A stretch of DNA of 46,433 bases from Seminavis robusta (Eukaryota; Bacillariophyta; Bacillariophyceae; Naviculales; Naviculaceae). Made by a program: the position numbers and the translations under genes. Location: NCBI GenBank assembly GCA_903772945.1, contig CAICTM010000824.1, forward strand, positions 1 to 46,433, written 5' to 3'. Below are positions 29,189 to 39,385 of the stretch, in pieces. The notes under the pieces are model-generated. The model searched no databases. It was not told the origin of the DNA and saw only the letters and a list, made by a program, of their open reading frames with translations. How positions within the stretch are numbered: the first letter of the stretch is position 1; the number at the start of each line of letters is the position of its first letter.

Positions 29189-29533
29189 TAATGAACTTGT
29201 TCCTGTTTTTTCCCTTCTTCCCGAGCGCGCCTGCTTTCTTCGCAGCCAAGAAAGGATACATAGATCATTCGCTTGAACGGCTCGCTCTAACTGCAAACCA
29301 AAGGAGAACGACCCACATTTGACAGCTGCGATGCCCAGCTGAAGACAACATCAGCAGGTCAGCAGGGAATAGTTGTATGACCACGAAGCAAACCCCGCAG
29401 GTGCTGCACCCAACAGCAAATACCGGTACGTTACTCACATAAAATACTTCACCAGAAACTAGTCGCTTAGGCATATATTTGATTAATGATTTCGATACGC
29501 CAGAGATTGCATTCTACCAGCACGCCAGGATAC
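29189..29533. other. Intergenic, no gene seen
   Basis: Probably contains the 3' end of the minus-strand glutathione S-transferase gene. No other feature recognised. Confidence 0.4.
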
Positions 29534-30217
29534 TCAATCGGCACTGTAAAGCTCTTTGAAAAGGGGGCACTGACTGATCTTCTCCAAGTACGAATTGACT
29601 TTGGGGTGGGCATCCAACATTTCCTTACCGCATCCGGCAAAGCTGATCGTCATCAAGTCATATCCCGCGACAACATCGACCGCAGTCCATTTGTCGCCCA
29701 ACAAGAAAGGGCCTCCGAACTGATCCAATGCTTGCTCGTAAGTCGGAGCAACAACCTCATGCCATTGTTTCTTCTTTTCCTCCAACACCTTGACGGGTGT
29801 CGCTTCCGTTCCTTCTGGCGCCATGTAGTGGAAAAGGATGGGGACACCAATGTGATAAGCTGTCGCAGGACCGAAGTGCAGCAACTTGAGAAACTCAGCT
29901 CGTGTGGGCTCTCCAGGGGAAGGCCAGAGCTTGTTCGTCGTATCATAAGTCTCCAACAAGTATTCAATCATTCCACCCGACTCGTTGAGTTTCAAATCCT
30001 TCGTGGGATCGTAGAAGAAGGGAAGGCGCTTTTGAGGGTTTAGTTTCGTTAGGATGGGATCTTCTTTAAGCTGCTGTTCAGTAATGGTAGCAATCTCGAT
30101 AGGTCCGCCTTTACCTGTCAATCCAAGTCCCTTCAACACATATGCTGGCTTGGAGGACGACCAGAACTTGGTGTGGAAGAGCGTGGGCTTGATCGGGGTG
30201 GCGATGGAGACAATCAT
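29534..30217 (-). CDS. Glutathione S-transferase
   Basis: 227 residues, ATG at 30217, single exon, typical GST length. The N-terminal thioredoxin-like part has a possible catalytic serine in FWSSSKPAYVL (18-28), the cis-proline in RLPFF (64-68) and the glutathione-gamma-glutamyl loop NESGGMIEYL (78-87). The C-terminal helical part has the N-capping motif FLLGDKWTAVDVV (171-183). It would conjugate glutathione to electrophiles or act on peroxides in the cytosol; no leader is present. Class is uncertain by eye. It lies downstream of the DMT transporter gene on the same strand (473 bp apart), with no sign of joint regulation. Confidence 0.85.
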   Translation of the reverse strand: MIVSIATPIKPTLFHTKFWSSSKPAYVLKGLGLTGKGGPIEIATITEQQLKEDPILTKLNPQKRLPFFYDPTKDLKLNESGGMIEYLLETYDTTNKLWPSPGEPTRAEFLKLLHFGPATAYHIGVPILFHYMAPEGTEATPVKVLEEKKKQWHEVVAPTYEQALDQFGGPFLLGDKWTAVDVVAGYDLMTISFAGCGKEMLDAHPKVNSYLEKISQCPLFKELYSAD

Positions 30218-30690
30218 GGTGAGCGTTCGGAGTTGCGATATTTGTTGGTATTTGTGTTATCGATTCAACTGAAGAGTGAGGACAAGAGAGAAGCAAAGGC
30301 CTTGGATACTGATACCGTTCTGGTGCAAGTGCGTTCCATTCAAGAAGATATGGAGAGATATTTGCTGCCAAGGAAATCTGTGGAAGCATAAAAAGATATG
30401 AGGGTCAAGAGCAAGATTGACACCGGAAGGAAATTTCTGGTGGTAGAAAGTTGCTTCCAATGAAGCATGATTGGAGAGTACCGGTACAGTGCAGTAGAGG
30501 TAGGGATTTAGACATCACCCGTCGCTGGCAAGCTGGCAAGAGCTTCATTAGCCACGGGAAAATGTATGTGGTTGCATAGCCCCAGACGAAAAGGAAGCAC
30601 CCAATTTTAGTGTTCTAGCTGGCGTTAGTTTATGAATGCTTTCTGTCAAGGGAAAGGTACTGAAGACACTAAAGCACCTGTGATTTGATG
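30218..30690. other. Upstream region of the GST gene
   Basis: No gene is seen. This should hold the GST promoter and the 3' end of the transporter gene. A GTACCGGTAC word is at about 30479. Confidence 0.45.
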
Positions 30691-32327
30691 CTATTGATAC
30701 AATCCGCCTGCTGTGGCATTTGCGAAGGCGAATCGAGTTGGAACTTCTACCTGACCGCTGCTGGTGCCTTCCTCGTCAATGGATGACGGTGGCAAAGATG
30801 TGCTCGCATAATCAAGAAGGCCATCTTGGTTGATTTCTTCTACTGCTGCTTCGCTGCCTCCAACCGATGAAAAGATACAACCCCCCAAGATAAATAGGCC
30901 ACCTACCATGCCAATGGGAGTCATAGTCTCTCCCATAGTCACATATGCAAAGGCGGACCCAAAGAGAGAAACACTCGTCATGAGCACAGTCAACTCGGCA
31001 GCGGATACTGTCTTGAGTGCGATTGTCTCCAGGTACAAGGCCAGGGCCGTGGATACCAACGCTGTCCAGGCCAAACCACCAACCAAGAGCCCGTCGCTCA
31101 TCCAATCCGGCATTTGCTGCAAGGTAGCGGGGATGTCTTCAGTCACACCACAAAAGATTGTTGCCCCCATTGCCACTCCAACGAGTTGTCCGACTGTAAT
31201 CCGGCCTGCTTGAGTTGGATACTGACTGGATATTTGTTCCAGGCGCCAGTATCCCACCCCAAACATGGCAGCCTGCGCCAAGCAAAATGCATCCCCTTGA
31301 CTAAATGACATTGGTGTCCCGGTGAGGAAAGAGGGACCCAGCTGCAAGATGCCTACTCCCAGGATTGCCAAGGCCACGGAAGATAGTCCCTTGGCTCCCA
31401 TGCGTTTCCCACCAAGAAAAGAATCCAACAATGGGACCACAATCACTGCCAGGGCGTTGAAAAAGGCACTCTGTCGGTAGAGAGCGTCAGATACCAGAGA
31501 AAAGAAACGGCCAGAGATTTGTTAGCCCACCCTGAAACAGCAGCCCACAAAAGATGAGAGTACTAGTAGAGGTACCTTACCTTGCTGGCATCGGCAGTCT
31601 GCAATCCAATGGCTTGCGCGAGGTAGCCCATGCAGTACCATCCTCCAATTTCCATGCCTGCCAAGGTCGCTGGCAACCGTTCCTCAATCTCCGTAACTGA
31701 AGCCTTGAGATTTTGCTTGCCCTCTCCTTGCAGAACCATGGCGGTGACCACGGCAGCTGCCAGACCAAACCGAAGGACAGCAGATACCGCAAAGGGTATT
31801 TGTTCATCAATGACCTTGACGACGGCAAAGTTTGTCCCATAGACAGCACTGGCCGCCAATACCAAGAACCGTGCAAAGTTGAGCGACGGCTTTTCGAGAC
31901 TCATGCCATTTCCAACAATCGATTCCGAGAGATCAAATTTTGCGAAACTCTCGGATGAGTCATCATCCGAGAACAATCGGTAGCCGGTGTTTTGGCGGCT
32001 GTGAGCGGCGGTAACCACCAGATAATCGTCTGCCTCAACAGTAGATGACAGCGAGGTATCTCGGGGTGCGAGAGATTCGCTTGGCTCGCCAAAGCCTCCG
32101 CTGCCTGCAAAGACGGAAAGGGAAAGAGGCCGCTGTGTCCTTGGTCGTGAGGAAGCCGCAGGCTTCCTCACAAAGCCTCCGCTGCCTGCAATGACGGAAA
32201 TGGAAAGAGGCCGCTGTGTCCTTGGTCGTGAGGAAGCCGCAGGACCAAATGCGAAGGCACATTCGTTGAGCAGCAACAGTGGAGCCACAACCAAGGCAAT
32301 CAAAGTAGTGCAATTATACCGTCCCAT
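30691..32327 (-). CDS. EamA/DMT-family transporter with plastid leader (two exons)
   Basis: Exons 32327-31581 and 31470-30691 give 508 residues; intron 110 nt (GTAAGG...GACAG, phase 0). The start is the first ATG at 32327. Residues 1-26 are a signal peptide (LIALVVAPLLLLNECAFA), followed by F27 (AFA|FGP), the diatom plastid motif. A 27-residue tandem repeat (29-55 and 56-82) follows. The transporter begins near residue 150 (LAASAVYGTNFAVVKVI) and shows about 10 hydrophobic helices in two EamA halves, with TADASK|SAFFNALAVIVVPLL across the splice and SAAELTVLMTSVSLFGSAFAY in the second half. Members move small metabolites; the leader points to a plastid envelope location, the cargo is unknown. 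Confidence 0.8.
31471..31580 (-). other. Intron of the EamA/DMT transporter gene
   Basis: 110 nt with GTAAGG after AGCAAG and GACAG before AGTGCC, phase 0. Splicing joins two halves of the first EamA repeat; unspliced, exon 1 meets a stop five codons after the splice site. Confidence 0.85.
32082..32243 (-). repeat. 81-bp tandem duplication inside the transit peptide region
   Basis: Two head-to-tail copies, each 27 codons (PAASSRPRTQRPLS plus a hydrophobic and glycine stretch). They differ at few bases, so the event is young. It lies directly after the plastid motif, so it doubles a basic, serine-rich transit-like segment and keeps the frame. Confidence 0.9.
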
Positions 32328-33154
32328 TTTCAAAGTGTCTTTCGAAGAAGCTACACGGCCGCAAATGTGTGGAACAATGAAGTAGTGATCGTCGATGTTA
32401 GCTTCCGACAAGGAAAGGACTTGACTATCGATGAGGCAATCATCACACCCACCTACGAATGCTCAGCACGATCCTACAGGCACACAGCGAGATGCATGTT
32501 AAGCAAACAGGTACTTCCCTCGCTTGAGAGGCAGTCAGAATTCCTGATGCATATCTCTGCTAGCTAAAGGAATGAGGAGCCGAGAATCCAAGCTCTTCAA
32601 AAAGTGAGGAGCCCATTAGGTGCTTCCGCCAAAGTACTGTTTTACTATCAAACACCAAAACCAAACAATTTCCCACGTCATTTGTTGAACTTGTTGAGCA
32701 TGACGCATCGCGCGCAGTGATGGGGGAACTTGGAGATGGAATTCTTTCCCTCAAGGGTATATCTTTACATACCCAAGTGACCCTAGATTCCAGGTTCCAC
32801 CAGGATTTCTTCAACCGTGTGCGCTGTTGGTACCGTACTAGTACATGTACCGGTACCGGTGTTTGTAGCGTTGGGACACTTCAAGGAGAGGTCCTCTGCT
32901 AGCTAGCTACGGTAGCCACCTCAAGGTTGTCATCTGCCTCTGCCCTCCACGGTAAAAGTATAGGAGCCATCCTGCACAAGTGCTTTCGCTGCATGGCCGT
33001 GTTGTGGCCCTTGAATGAATTTGGAAGTCGCGAGTGTTCGGTCTGCCGTCTGTTTTGGAGGCATCCCAGTCATTGAATCTTTGGCTTGCTTCTAGAGTGA
33101 TCTGCCCATTAAGACCCGCAGTAGATTAAGACTATTGTAATAAATAGAGGTACG
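32328..33154. other. Intergenic, no gene seen
   Basis: The promoter of the minus-strand transporter gene should be in the first part. GTACCGGTACCGGT-type palindromes lie at about 32828-32860. No gene is supported. Confidence 0.45.
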
Positions 33155-33263
33155 TACGTAGGATCCTACGTAGACTCAGTACCAGAGCCTTAGAGGTGCT
33201 TCCTAAGGGGCCACGTAGGATCTTACAGGATCCACCACGTAGGATCCTACGTAGATCAGTACC
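33155..33263. repeat. Palindrome TACGTAGGATCCTACGTA, two copies
   Basis: A perfect 18-bp palindrome stands at 33155-33172, and a 16-bp version at 33237-33252. Each is followed by AGACTCAGTACC or AGATCAGTACC, and a half copy lies between (CCACGTAGGATC, 33211-33222). The arrangement is a direct repeat whose core is self-complementary. Confidence 0.85.
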
Positions 33264-33926
33264 GTGGAGTCTTAATATGCAGATGAAAAGAATTCGTGTC
33301 AAAAGTGAGGATAATTTCAACTGCTCATAACTCCACCAATAAGTACACTGTGATGCTGCGAATTTAATGGCTTACTCAACAACATGTGCTCTTTCGATTC
33401 AGCTACTTAGAAGTGGAATATTCGATATCCAGCTCTGAAGAGAATATTCCGCGGAACGGTCGGTCTTAATACCCAGATCACAATCATTGTTTGGCTTGCT
33501 TTTTGGCTGCCGCGACGTGATTGGGGTTGGCTTGAATCAAAAACGAATGTGCAGCCACCAAAGCCTGGGATCAATTCTATGATACCGGGAGTACTGAATT
33601 TGGACTCTTATTAGGTGCTTTTAAGGTGGTTCCGTCCAGAATGTAAGCCAGCTTTAAGCTGTTAATATTCGCACCAATTTCATCGCGAGAGATCTAGTGA
33701 AACAACAAACAATCGATGGAACAACAGCTGCTGCTAAAGGTGTGTTGTAATCGATGTGTAGTACATCGATCCAACCTCTATCAATAGAGGAGGGCTCTGT
33801 AATAGCAGTAGGAAGAGGTTGGCGAATGGTATGAGTGGCGCGTTCCGCTTCACCTGATGGCATTCTTCGCTCGAAGAATGCTTTCCGTCGCGATCAAATC
33901 GGCTGCTTGCAGTCGATAAATCTCGA
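33264..33926. other. Intergenic, no gene seen
   Basis: Only short frames; a small hairpin GCATTCTTCGCTCGAAGAATGC is cut across 33860-33881. No other feature. Confidence 0.4.
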
Positions 33927-34027
33927 TGCCTGCTGGTGCTATGCCCCCGCAACCAGCTACTACTGTCCTCCTTATACTATTAGAAGGAGATAAATGTATG
34001 GTTGCAGGGGCGTAGCAATAGCAGGCA
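33927..34027. repeat. Foldback repeat with 29-bp stem
   Basis: 33927-33955 and 33999-34027 are reverse complements with few mismatches (TGCCTGCTGGTGCTATGCCC against TGCCTGCTATTGCTACGCCC when read on the other strand). The 43-bp loop has its own short stem CTCCTT/AAGGAG. Possible small foldback element or MITE remnant. Confidence 0.75.
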
Positions 34028-34143
34028 CTGAGAGAATGAGGTCTCTAACACTGCGATTGCTGTTTGGTGCTTTTGAATCGATTGTTGTTCTTGTTCATTC
34101 AAACGGAATCCTGCTTTTTCGAATGAAAAAACGGTGAACTTAG

Positions 34144-34962
34144 TGCACTACGCTAAAAGCTAGTGTAAAGATCTTTCGAGTGTTTTGAGTTTGAGAGAAT
34201 GAAAGTTCCCCATCAATACAACGTCAACGATACCGTGATGATTCAACAGTATGAGCATCCGTCAATACGGTCAGCCAAAGTACAAAGGTTCTTACACTAT
34301 AGACCGAGTCAATGACAATGGTACTGTACGGCTCCAACATGCTACGCCAACGGCGGCACAGTCTACCAGACTTGGAACATAAGGTATATACACCCATACA
34401 AGGTCTGATCCCCTGTTAGGATTGCCATCGTGCGACGCACATGTTTACATCCAAATCTCATGAGATGCCCGCCCTTTAAAATCATATGTTCTCCTTGTCC
34501 GACTGCTGTCGCGCCTCTGTGGACCTGCAGGGGGCGATGCAATACACGGCTCTTAGCCTTATTCGCGACTCGATCCTAAGATAGGGTTGAGTTCGACTCA
34601 TGAACTAGTTCTCGTGAATATCATTTGAGACAGGGTTCTCAATGGACGCGCTAGTCATACTAGGGCGATGATGAAACATCGCTCCAGATATTTAGCCAGC
34701 GTGGAGTAATTCCACGCTACTAGATCCAGGCTAGACAAACCTTCAACGCGTTCCGTTTTAGGACCGTGGAGAGACGTAGGATTACTACCACAACCTACTC
34801 TATCACACTTTATAGTCTCCCGCGGGAAGCCAGATCTACGATCCCTTGATGATGATCTCTCTCGTTGATTAGTTTTTCATAGCTTTCTAATCTCTCTCAT
34901 AACTTTTCATTCTCTCAAACTCAAAACACTCGAAAGATCTTTACACAGCTTAGCGTAGTGCA
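34144..34962. mobile_element. Rearranged gypsy remnant with LTR pieces in opposite orientation
   Basis: 34144-34207 is the TGCACTACGCT end of an LTR in minus orientation. It changes at about 34208 into plus-orientation tail sequence of the same family (34208-34530, containing GTCTACCAGACTTGGAACAT and the polypurine tract GCAGGGGGCGA). Then comes a complete plus-orientation LTR (34538-34962). No matching target-site duplication is seen (TTAG left, CAAG right). The LTR-tail junction with inverted LTR fragment suggests internal rearrangement, perhaps autointegration. It lies at the 5' side of a broken transposase gene. Confidence 0.75.
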
Positions 34963-34969
34963 CAAGTCG

Positions 34970-36700
34970 AAAAGCTGGTTGCCGATTTTTGCAAATGCCC
35001 TCATTGCGACCTTGATGGTGAGCCGATGCCGTTGATCATGACCGTCCACAACTGCGGCATTGTGTCACAAATTCGACTTAGATGCGCCAACGAAGAATGC
35101 GAGTTTGTCTACGAATTACCCATTCCCGCAAAGACAACAATGCATGCTGACGGCAAGAAATATGAGAGGAGCACCGATTACGAGCTCAACCTAGTGTTCG
35201 TTCTTGGCAATCTTGCGAATGGTAACGGTGGAGTGGAGCCGGCCAAACTGCTTGGGTTGATGGGGCTACCAAATGTACGCAATGTTGCGAACCTTCCCAC
35301 GATAGAGCGACGGATTGGCCCCATTTTGCGGGAATTGAGGGACGAAATCCTCATGGAAAACACTGGACGAGGAAGTCAGACGTCAACAACAAGGAAGAAT
35401 TATTTGGCGTGGAAGTATCATCACCTGAGCAGCACAAAGACCATCCCGTCAAGATCAAAATTGAAGGGACTCGTACGACGGCGCTTGGCAGCAGAAAGGA
35501 TCCGGCCTTCTCTACAATTCATCGTCTGGCCACGGTAGCTTGGTTGGTGCCATGACTCGACAGGTCGTTGCTTTCGGTCAAAAGAGCAAAAAGTGTGGCA
35601 AGTGCGAAAAGCACGAAAAGGATCACCCTAACGCCGATACCCGACCTGACTACCCCGACACTATTTCCCCGCAACCATGATCCAAACGATTCGTCAGGTG
35701 CAATGGAAGCGGCGTTGGCCCTGGAAATTGTGATCGACCTATACGACAATAAAGGCATTATTGTGGAGCTCCTTTGCTGCGACGACAACTCGTCCATTCG
35801 GGCTGATTTGAAGTGGTCAAACAAAGACTATCTTATCAACAACAACACAACCGTTCTACCGCAGGTTCCCAAGACGAAGGAAAGAATAAGGGTGAATTGC
35901 AAGATCGTCCTGACAAAGGGAAACTATCCGGCCATATTCCTGAGCCAAAGTTTTGTGCCGATCCCAATCACCGTCGCAAACAGTTGACTGGGGAACTCAT
36001 TCGTTTGGATTTGGCCAAGGTCGCAGACAAGAAGACAATGACCAGGTTGGATTCCATTCGTCTTGGCAAGAATTACGGCTACATGGCCCGCACGCTCAAA
36101 GACCGGGATGAATCCGAATTTGTTGACGTTGTGTGGGCCTGTTTGGAGCACCATTTGATTCCCACGACAAATGCGGTGATTGGTGCGCTCGCTGCAAGGC
36201 AACGCAAGAGGAGCAAGCTGCAAGCAAGAAAGTATTACCGCGACAAGAAAGAAGATGCGGAGCTTTACGAGCTGCTAAAGAAGAAAATGGGCGCTACTGT
36301 GAACTTGAACGATTGAGAGAGATTGCCCACGGCTTGGACACGAATGCAAACGAGTCATTCAACAGCGTCTGTACCTGGTTCGCACCCAAGAACAAAGTCT
36401 TTTCCGGGTCCTGTTCGCTAGGCCAATCGTCTTGCCTTTGCCGTCGGATCGTCTCCCTTGGATATGTGAGTTTTTCAACCGTGTTTCCTCAAGCTTGGAA
36501 TTGACATGACAAAACAACAGGTCCACATTACTTCGACGTCAGGCAGAACCACGCAGAAACGATTGGACCGGCTGCAAGACTCCGGAGTACAAACAGTACC
36601 GGGCGGAAAAGAAGAAAGAGAGATCCGTTTGGAAACGATTGCCGACGAAGAAGGCTTGGGCAAAAGACCAAATGCTACCGCCACAGGCATGAACTTGACC
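34970..36700 (+). pseudogene. Mutator-like DDE transposase, broken
   Basis: The domains are in shifting frames. N-terminal zinc-like part: CPHCDLDGEPMP, then VHNCGIVSQIRLRC and CEFVYELP. Middle: YELNLVFVLGNLANGNGG and LLGLMGLPNVRNVANLPTIE. Catalytic core: FGQKSKKCGKC near 35580, DSSGAMEAALALEI near 35690 and VELLCCDDNSSIRADLKW near 35775, the acidic positions. The C-terminal side has HGLDTNANESFNSV near 36335 with the closing glutamate and WFAPKNKVF. This matches the Mutator-like transposase domain family common in diatom and animal genomes. Frame changes near 35390, 35540, 35640, 35960 and 36310. The start of the gene may lie upstream of the gypsy remnant at 34144-34962. Confidence 0.75.
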
Positions 36701-37514
36701 TTCCGCAAGAGCACTTCCGGATGAGGCCGGCACGGATCGATGCCGAGAATGCCGCAAAACGGCCTGCAAAGAAGATGGAAAACGACAAGACGACAACTAG
36801 CAAAGGAAGGTTTTGCCCTTCTGCGGTAAAAGGGACACGTTTCGACAAATCCAAGAAGTGCACCAAGACAGGCGATTCCAAGGCTGCCGCCGAATATGAC
36901 AGATTGAGTGGGAAGCTGATATCAGAGCTGGCAGCCAGCACTTCCAATTGCAGCTTCTATTCCAGCTGCTAGTGCTTCTAGCCAGGCAGCAAGCATCCCA
37001 GAAGCTGAAATTGAGGAAGAGGTAAGCCCAGAGGAAACAGCTCATAATTTGGCACGAATGAGAGGATGGAACCAAGGATTTGGCGATTTAGAGTGCATTC
37101 CCTTTGATAGCACTCGATGGAGACAATGACGGAAGACAATTGTTGGAGCCCTGATGATGATGACTGATAGTGATGCTGTGGAAGCAATGTTCTAGCTAGC
37201 TAACTAGTTAGATAGATACACTACAGTACTATACTCCTACTATTAGATCATCATTGCATTTGGACTTGTTACCGGTACCAGCGCGGTGTTGGGGTCGACA
37301 TTCCTATTGTAGCCATGGTCATGACTGATTACAGTGGTAAGAAACGGCTAAGATTCGTATAAATTGTGGGCTAAACTACTTATACATGGCCGTTGTTTTT
37401 CTGTAGTGGAGAATTGTGTCTTTCAAAAATTTGACCTCACTTTTTTGGTGGTGTGCACCAGACTGGATTGCGGGATTCTATAGTAAAATAGTACAACGAA
37501 CACGTTTCAGCTAA
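36701..37514. other. Tail of the transposase region and spacer
   Basis: The frame from 36721 (KMENDKTTTSKGRFCPSAVK) may be the basic C-terminal tail of the transposase, but it is not supported by a motif. From 37000 to 37514 I see no feature. Confidence 0.35.
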
Positions 37515-37933
37515 TGCAACATACACGGCTCTTAGCCTTATTCGCGACTCGATCCTAGATAGGGTTTGAGTTCGACTCATGACTGAGTCTTCGTGAATAG
37601 TCATTGAGACAGGGTTCTCATGACCGCTAGTCATACTAGTGATGGGTGAAACATCGCGCTAGATATTAGCTGGCGTGGAGAGATTCCACGCTACTAGATA
37701 AATGCTAACGAATCTTCCACGCGTTCGTTTTTGGATCGTGAGTGAGTAGGATTGCTACCAGCAAACTACTCTATCACACTCTAACAGTCTCCCGCGGGAG
37801 TTCAGATCTACGATCCTTGATTGTGGATCTCTCTCGTTGATTAGTTTTCATAGCTTTCTAATCCTCTCATAACTTTCATCTCTCAAACTCAAACACTCGA
37901 AAGATCTTATAACACTAGCTTTTAGCGTATGCA
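37515..37933 (+). repeat. 5' LTR of gypsy copy 2
   Basis: Begins TGCAACATACACGG and ends TTTAGCGTATGCA. Contains CTCCCGCGGGAG and the hairpin GCGTGGAGAGATTCCACGC near 37672-37690. Small deletions compared with the 3' LTR show ageing. Confidence 0.85.
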
Positions 37934-37979
37934 TTTTGTTAACAAACACAACTTTCAGCTACCCTCAAATATTCCTCAC

Positions 37980-39370
37980 CATGAAGATAGCCAAAGACGC
38001 TTACACAAGCTTCGAGTCAAGCTCGTGACAAACCAATCCTTCTCTCATCGACTCTCGATGATGAATGCGAAATCGACGATTCTCGCTCTACCACCTTAAC
38101 AAACTTCGCACTTTCCGCAGATCCTAACAGCGCCAAGGACACCTTCACAGGTCCAAATCATCAATGGGTCTGAGACTCCACGTCAAGACATCAAGTGCGC
38201 TACGAATAGGAGAAGGTCTTCGTCGGGCTCGCCATTGCACGCTGACGACAAACAACCCCTCAGGAGATGACTTCTAGCTCTGCCAAGATGCAGTTACGAA
38301 TCTATCTGTGCAGGCCACACGTGAAACTCACTTGGAATGCCTTCGCGCCAGCATCGGCTCAACCGATCCTCCCGCGCATCGTACGTGGCGGTGAGACGAG
38401 AGCCACTTTCCAAGCTACGGTTCCAGAGCTGCCTGGAACGGCGCAGCTCACCTGCTTTGGACGCGCTGACATACGTTTGCATAAATGCCTGTATCGAAGC
38501 GGTCTGTCCTACAAGGCTCTGAAAAGCAGAAACGCTTCATCGCCGCAAGGATGCGTAAGCCTGCTGATATGTACTACTCGGGATTATGTCAACAACCTTG
38601 TCGATGAACACCGATGAACTTCCTCGTCTACCACCTTTTGGACGCAACCAAACTTGAACCATGACGAAGTCTTGACATTGTTTGTCATGGATTCCACGCC
38701 GTGGATGAAGAAGATGGACAACACGACTTCGATCTTTTCTCAGCTCCTATCGGGAGAACCATTGGATTCTGCGACACGCATGGAAATCCTCCGAAGACTA
38801 CTTTGACCAGGGCGGTGATTCCCAAGCAAGCTCCGGCGAAGAAGAACAACAGCAAGAAGTAAAATCTACTCGCAACAAGACCACTCTTCCAAGACGAAGA
38901 GAAATGGTGCGGACTACCACGAGTCTCAGCACCACAACACGGCAGGACTGCATGACTTTGAAGAAGCTCAAGGCGCAAGTCTCAGTCCTCGGTTGACAAC
39001 TGATAGCAAGCCACGTACAATCAAGAACAAGACTTGGAAAACCAAGTCCGAGACGCCACAAGACCTACACCAAAGAACGGAACTCTCTGTCCTCATGAGA
39101 AAGGTTTCAACGCTGCGGTCAAGGCTGATCCAGAGAAAAGCGAATGCAACCATGTTGCCAGCGCAAGTCTGACAACTCCGCAACGAGGACGACTCCTCTG
39201 TAGGATCCATCAAACATGATGGACAAGAAGGTGCCTGCTGTCGACAAGGCGCCTGCCGAATTCGACTTCAACATTGGATGGAGAGATCTACCGTCCGAGG
39301 ATTAGCGCAGGATGATGATTCAATGCGAACGATGCCAATTTCTATACCTAAGTGATGAAGATTCTCACTA
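37980..39370 (+). pseudogene. gag region of gypsy copy 2, broken
   Basis: The segment lies between the leader and the protease side and starts with CACCATGAAGATAGCC, like copy 1. Only short frames remain and I recognise no zinc knuckle. The assignment to gag is from position only. Confidence 0.45.
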
Positions 39371-39385
39371 AATAGTAAACAAGAT

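Noticed and set aside
29486..30043. 185-residue plus-strand frame opposite the GST gene
   Set aside because: GST has clear motifs on the minus strand; this frame has none.
30691..31446. Second exon of the DMT transporter as a separate gene
   Set aside because: It has no ATG start (GTG) and splices in frame to the upstream exon, which supplies the leader and first helices.
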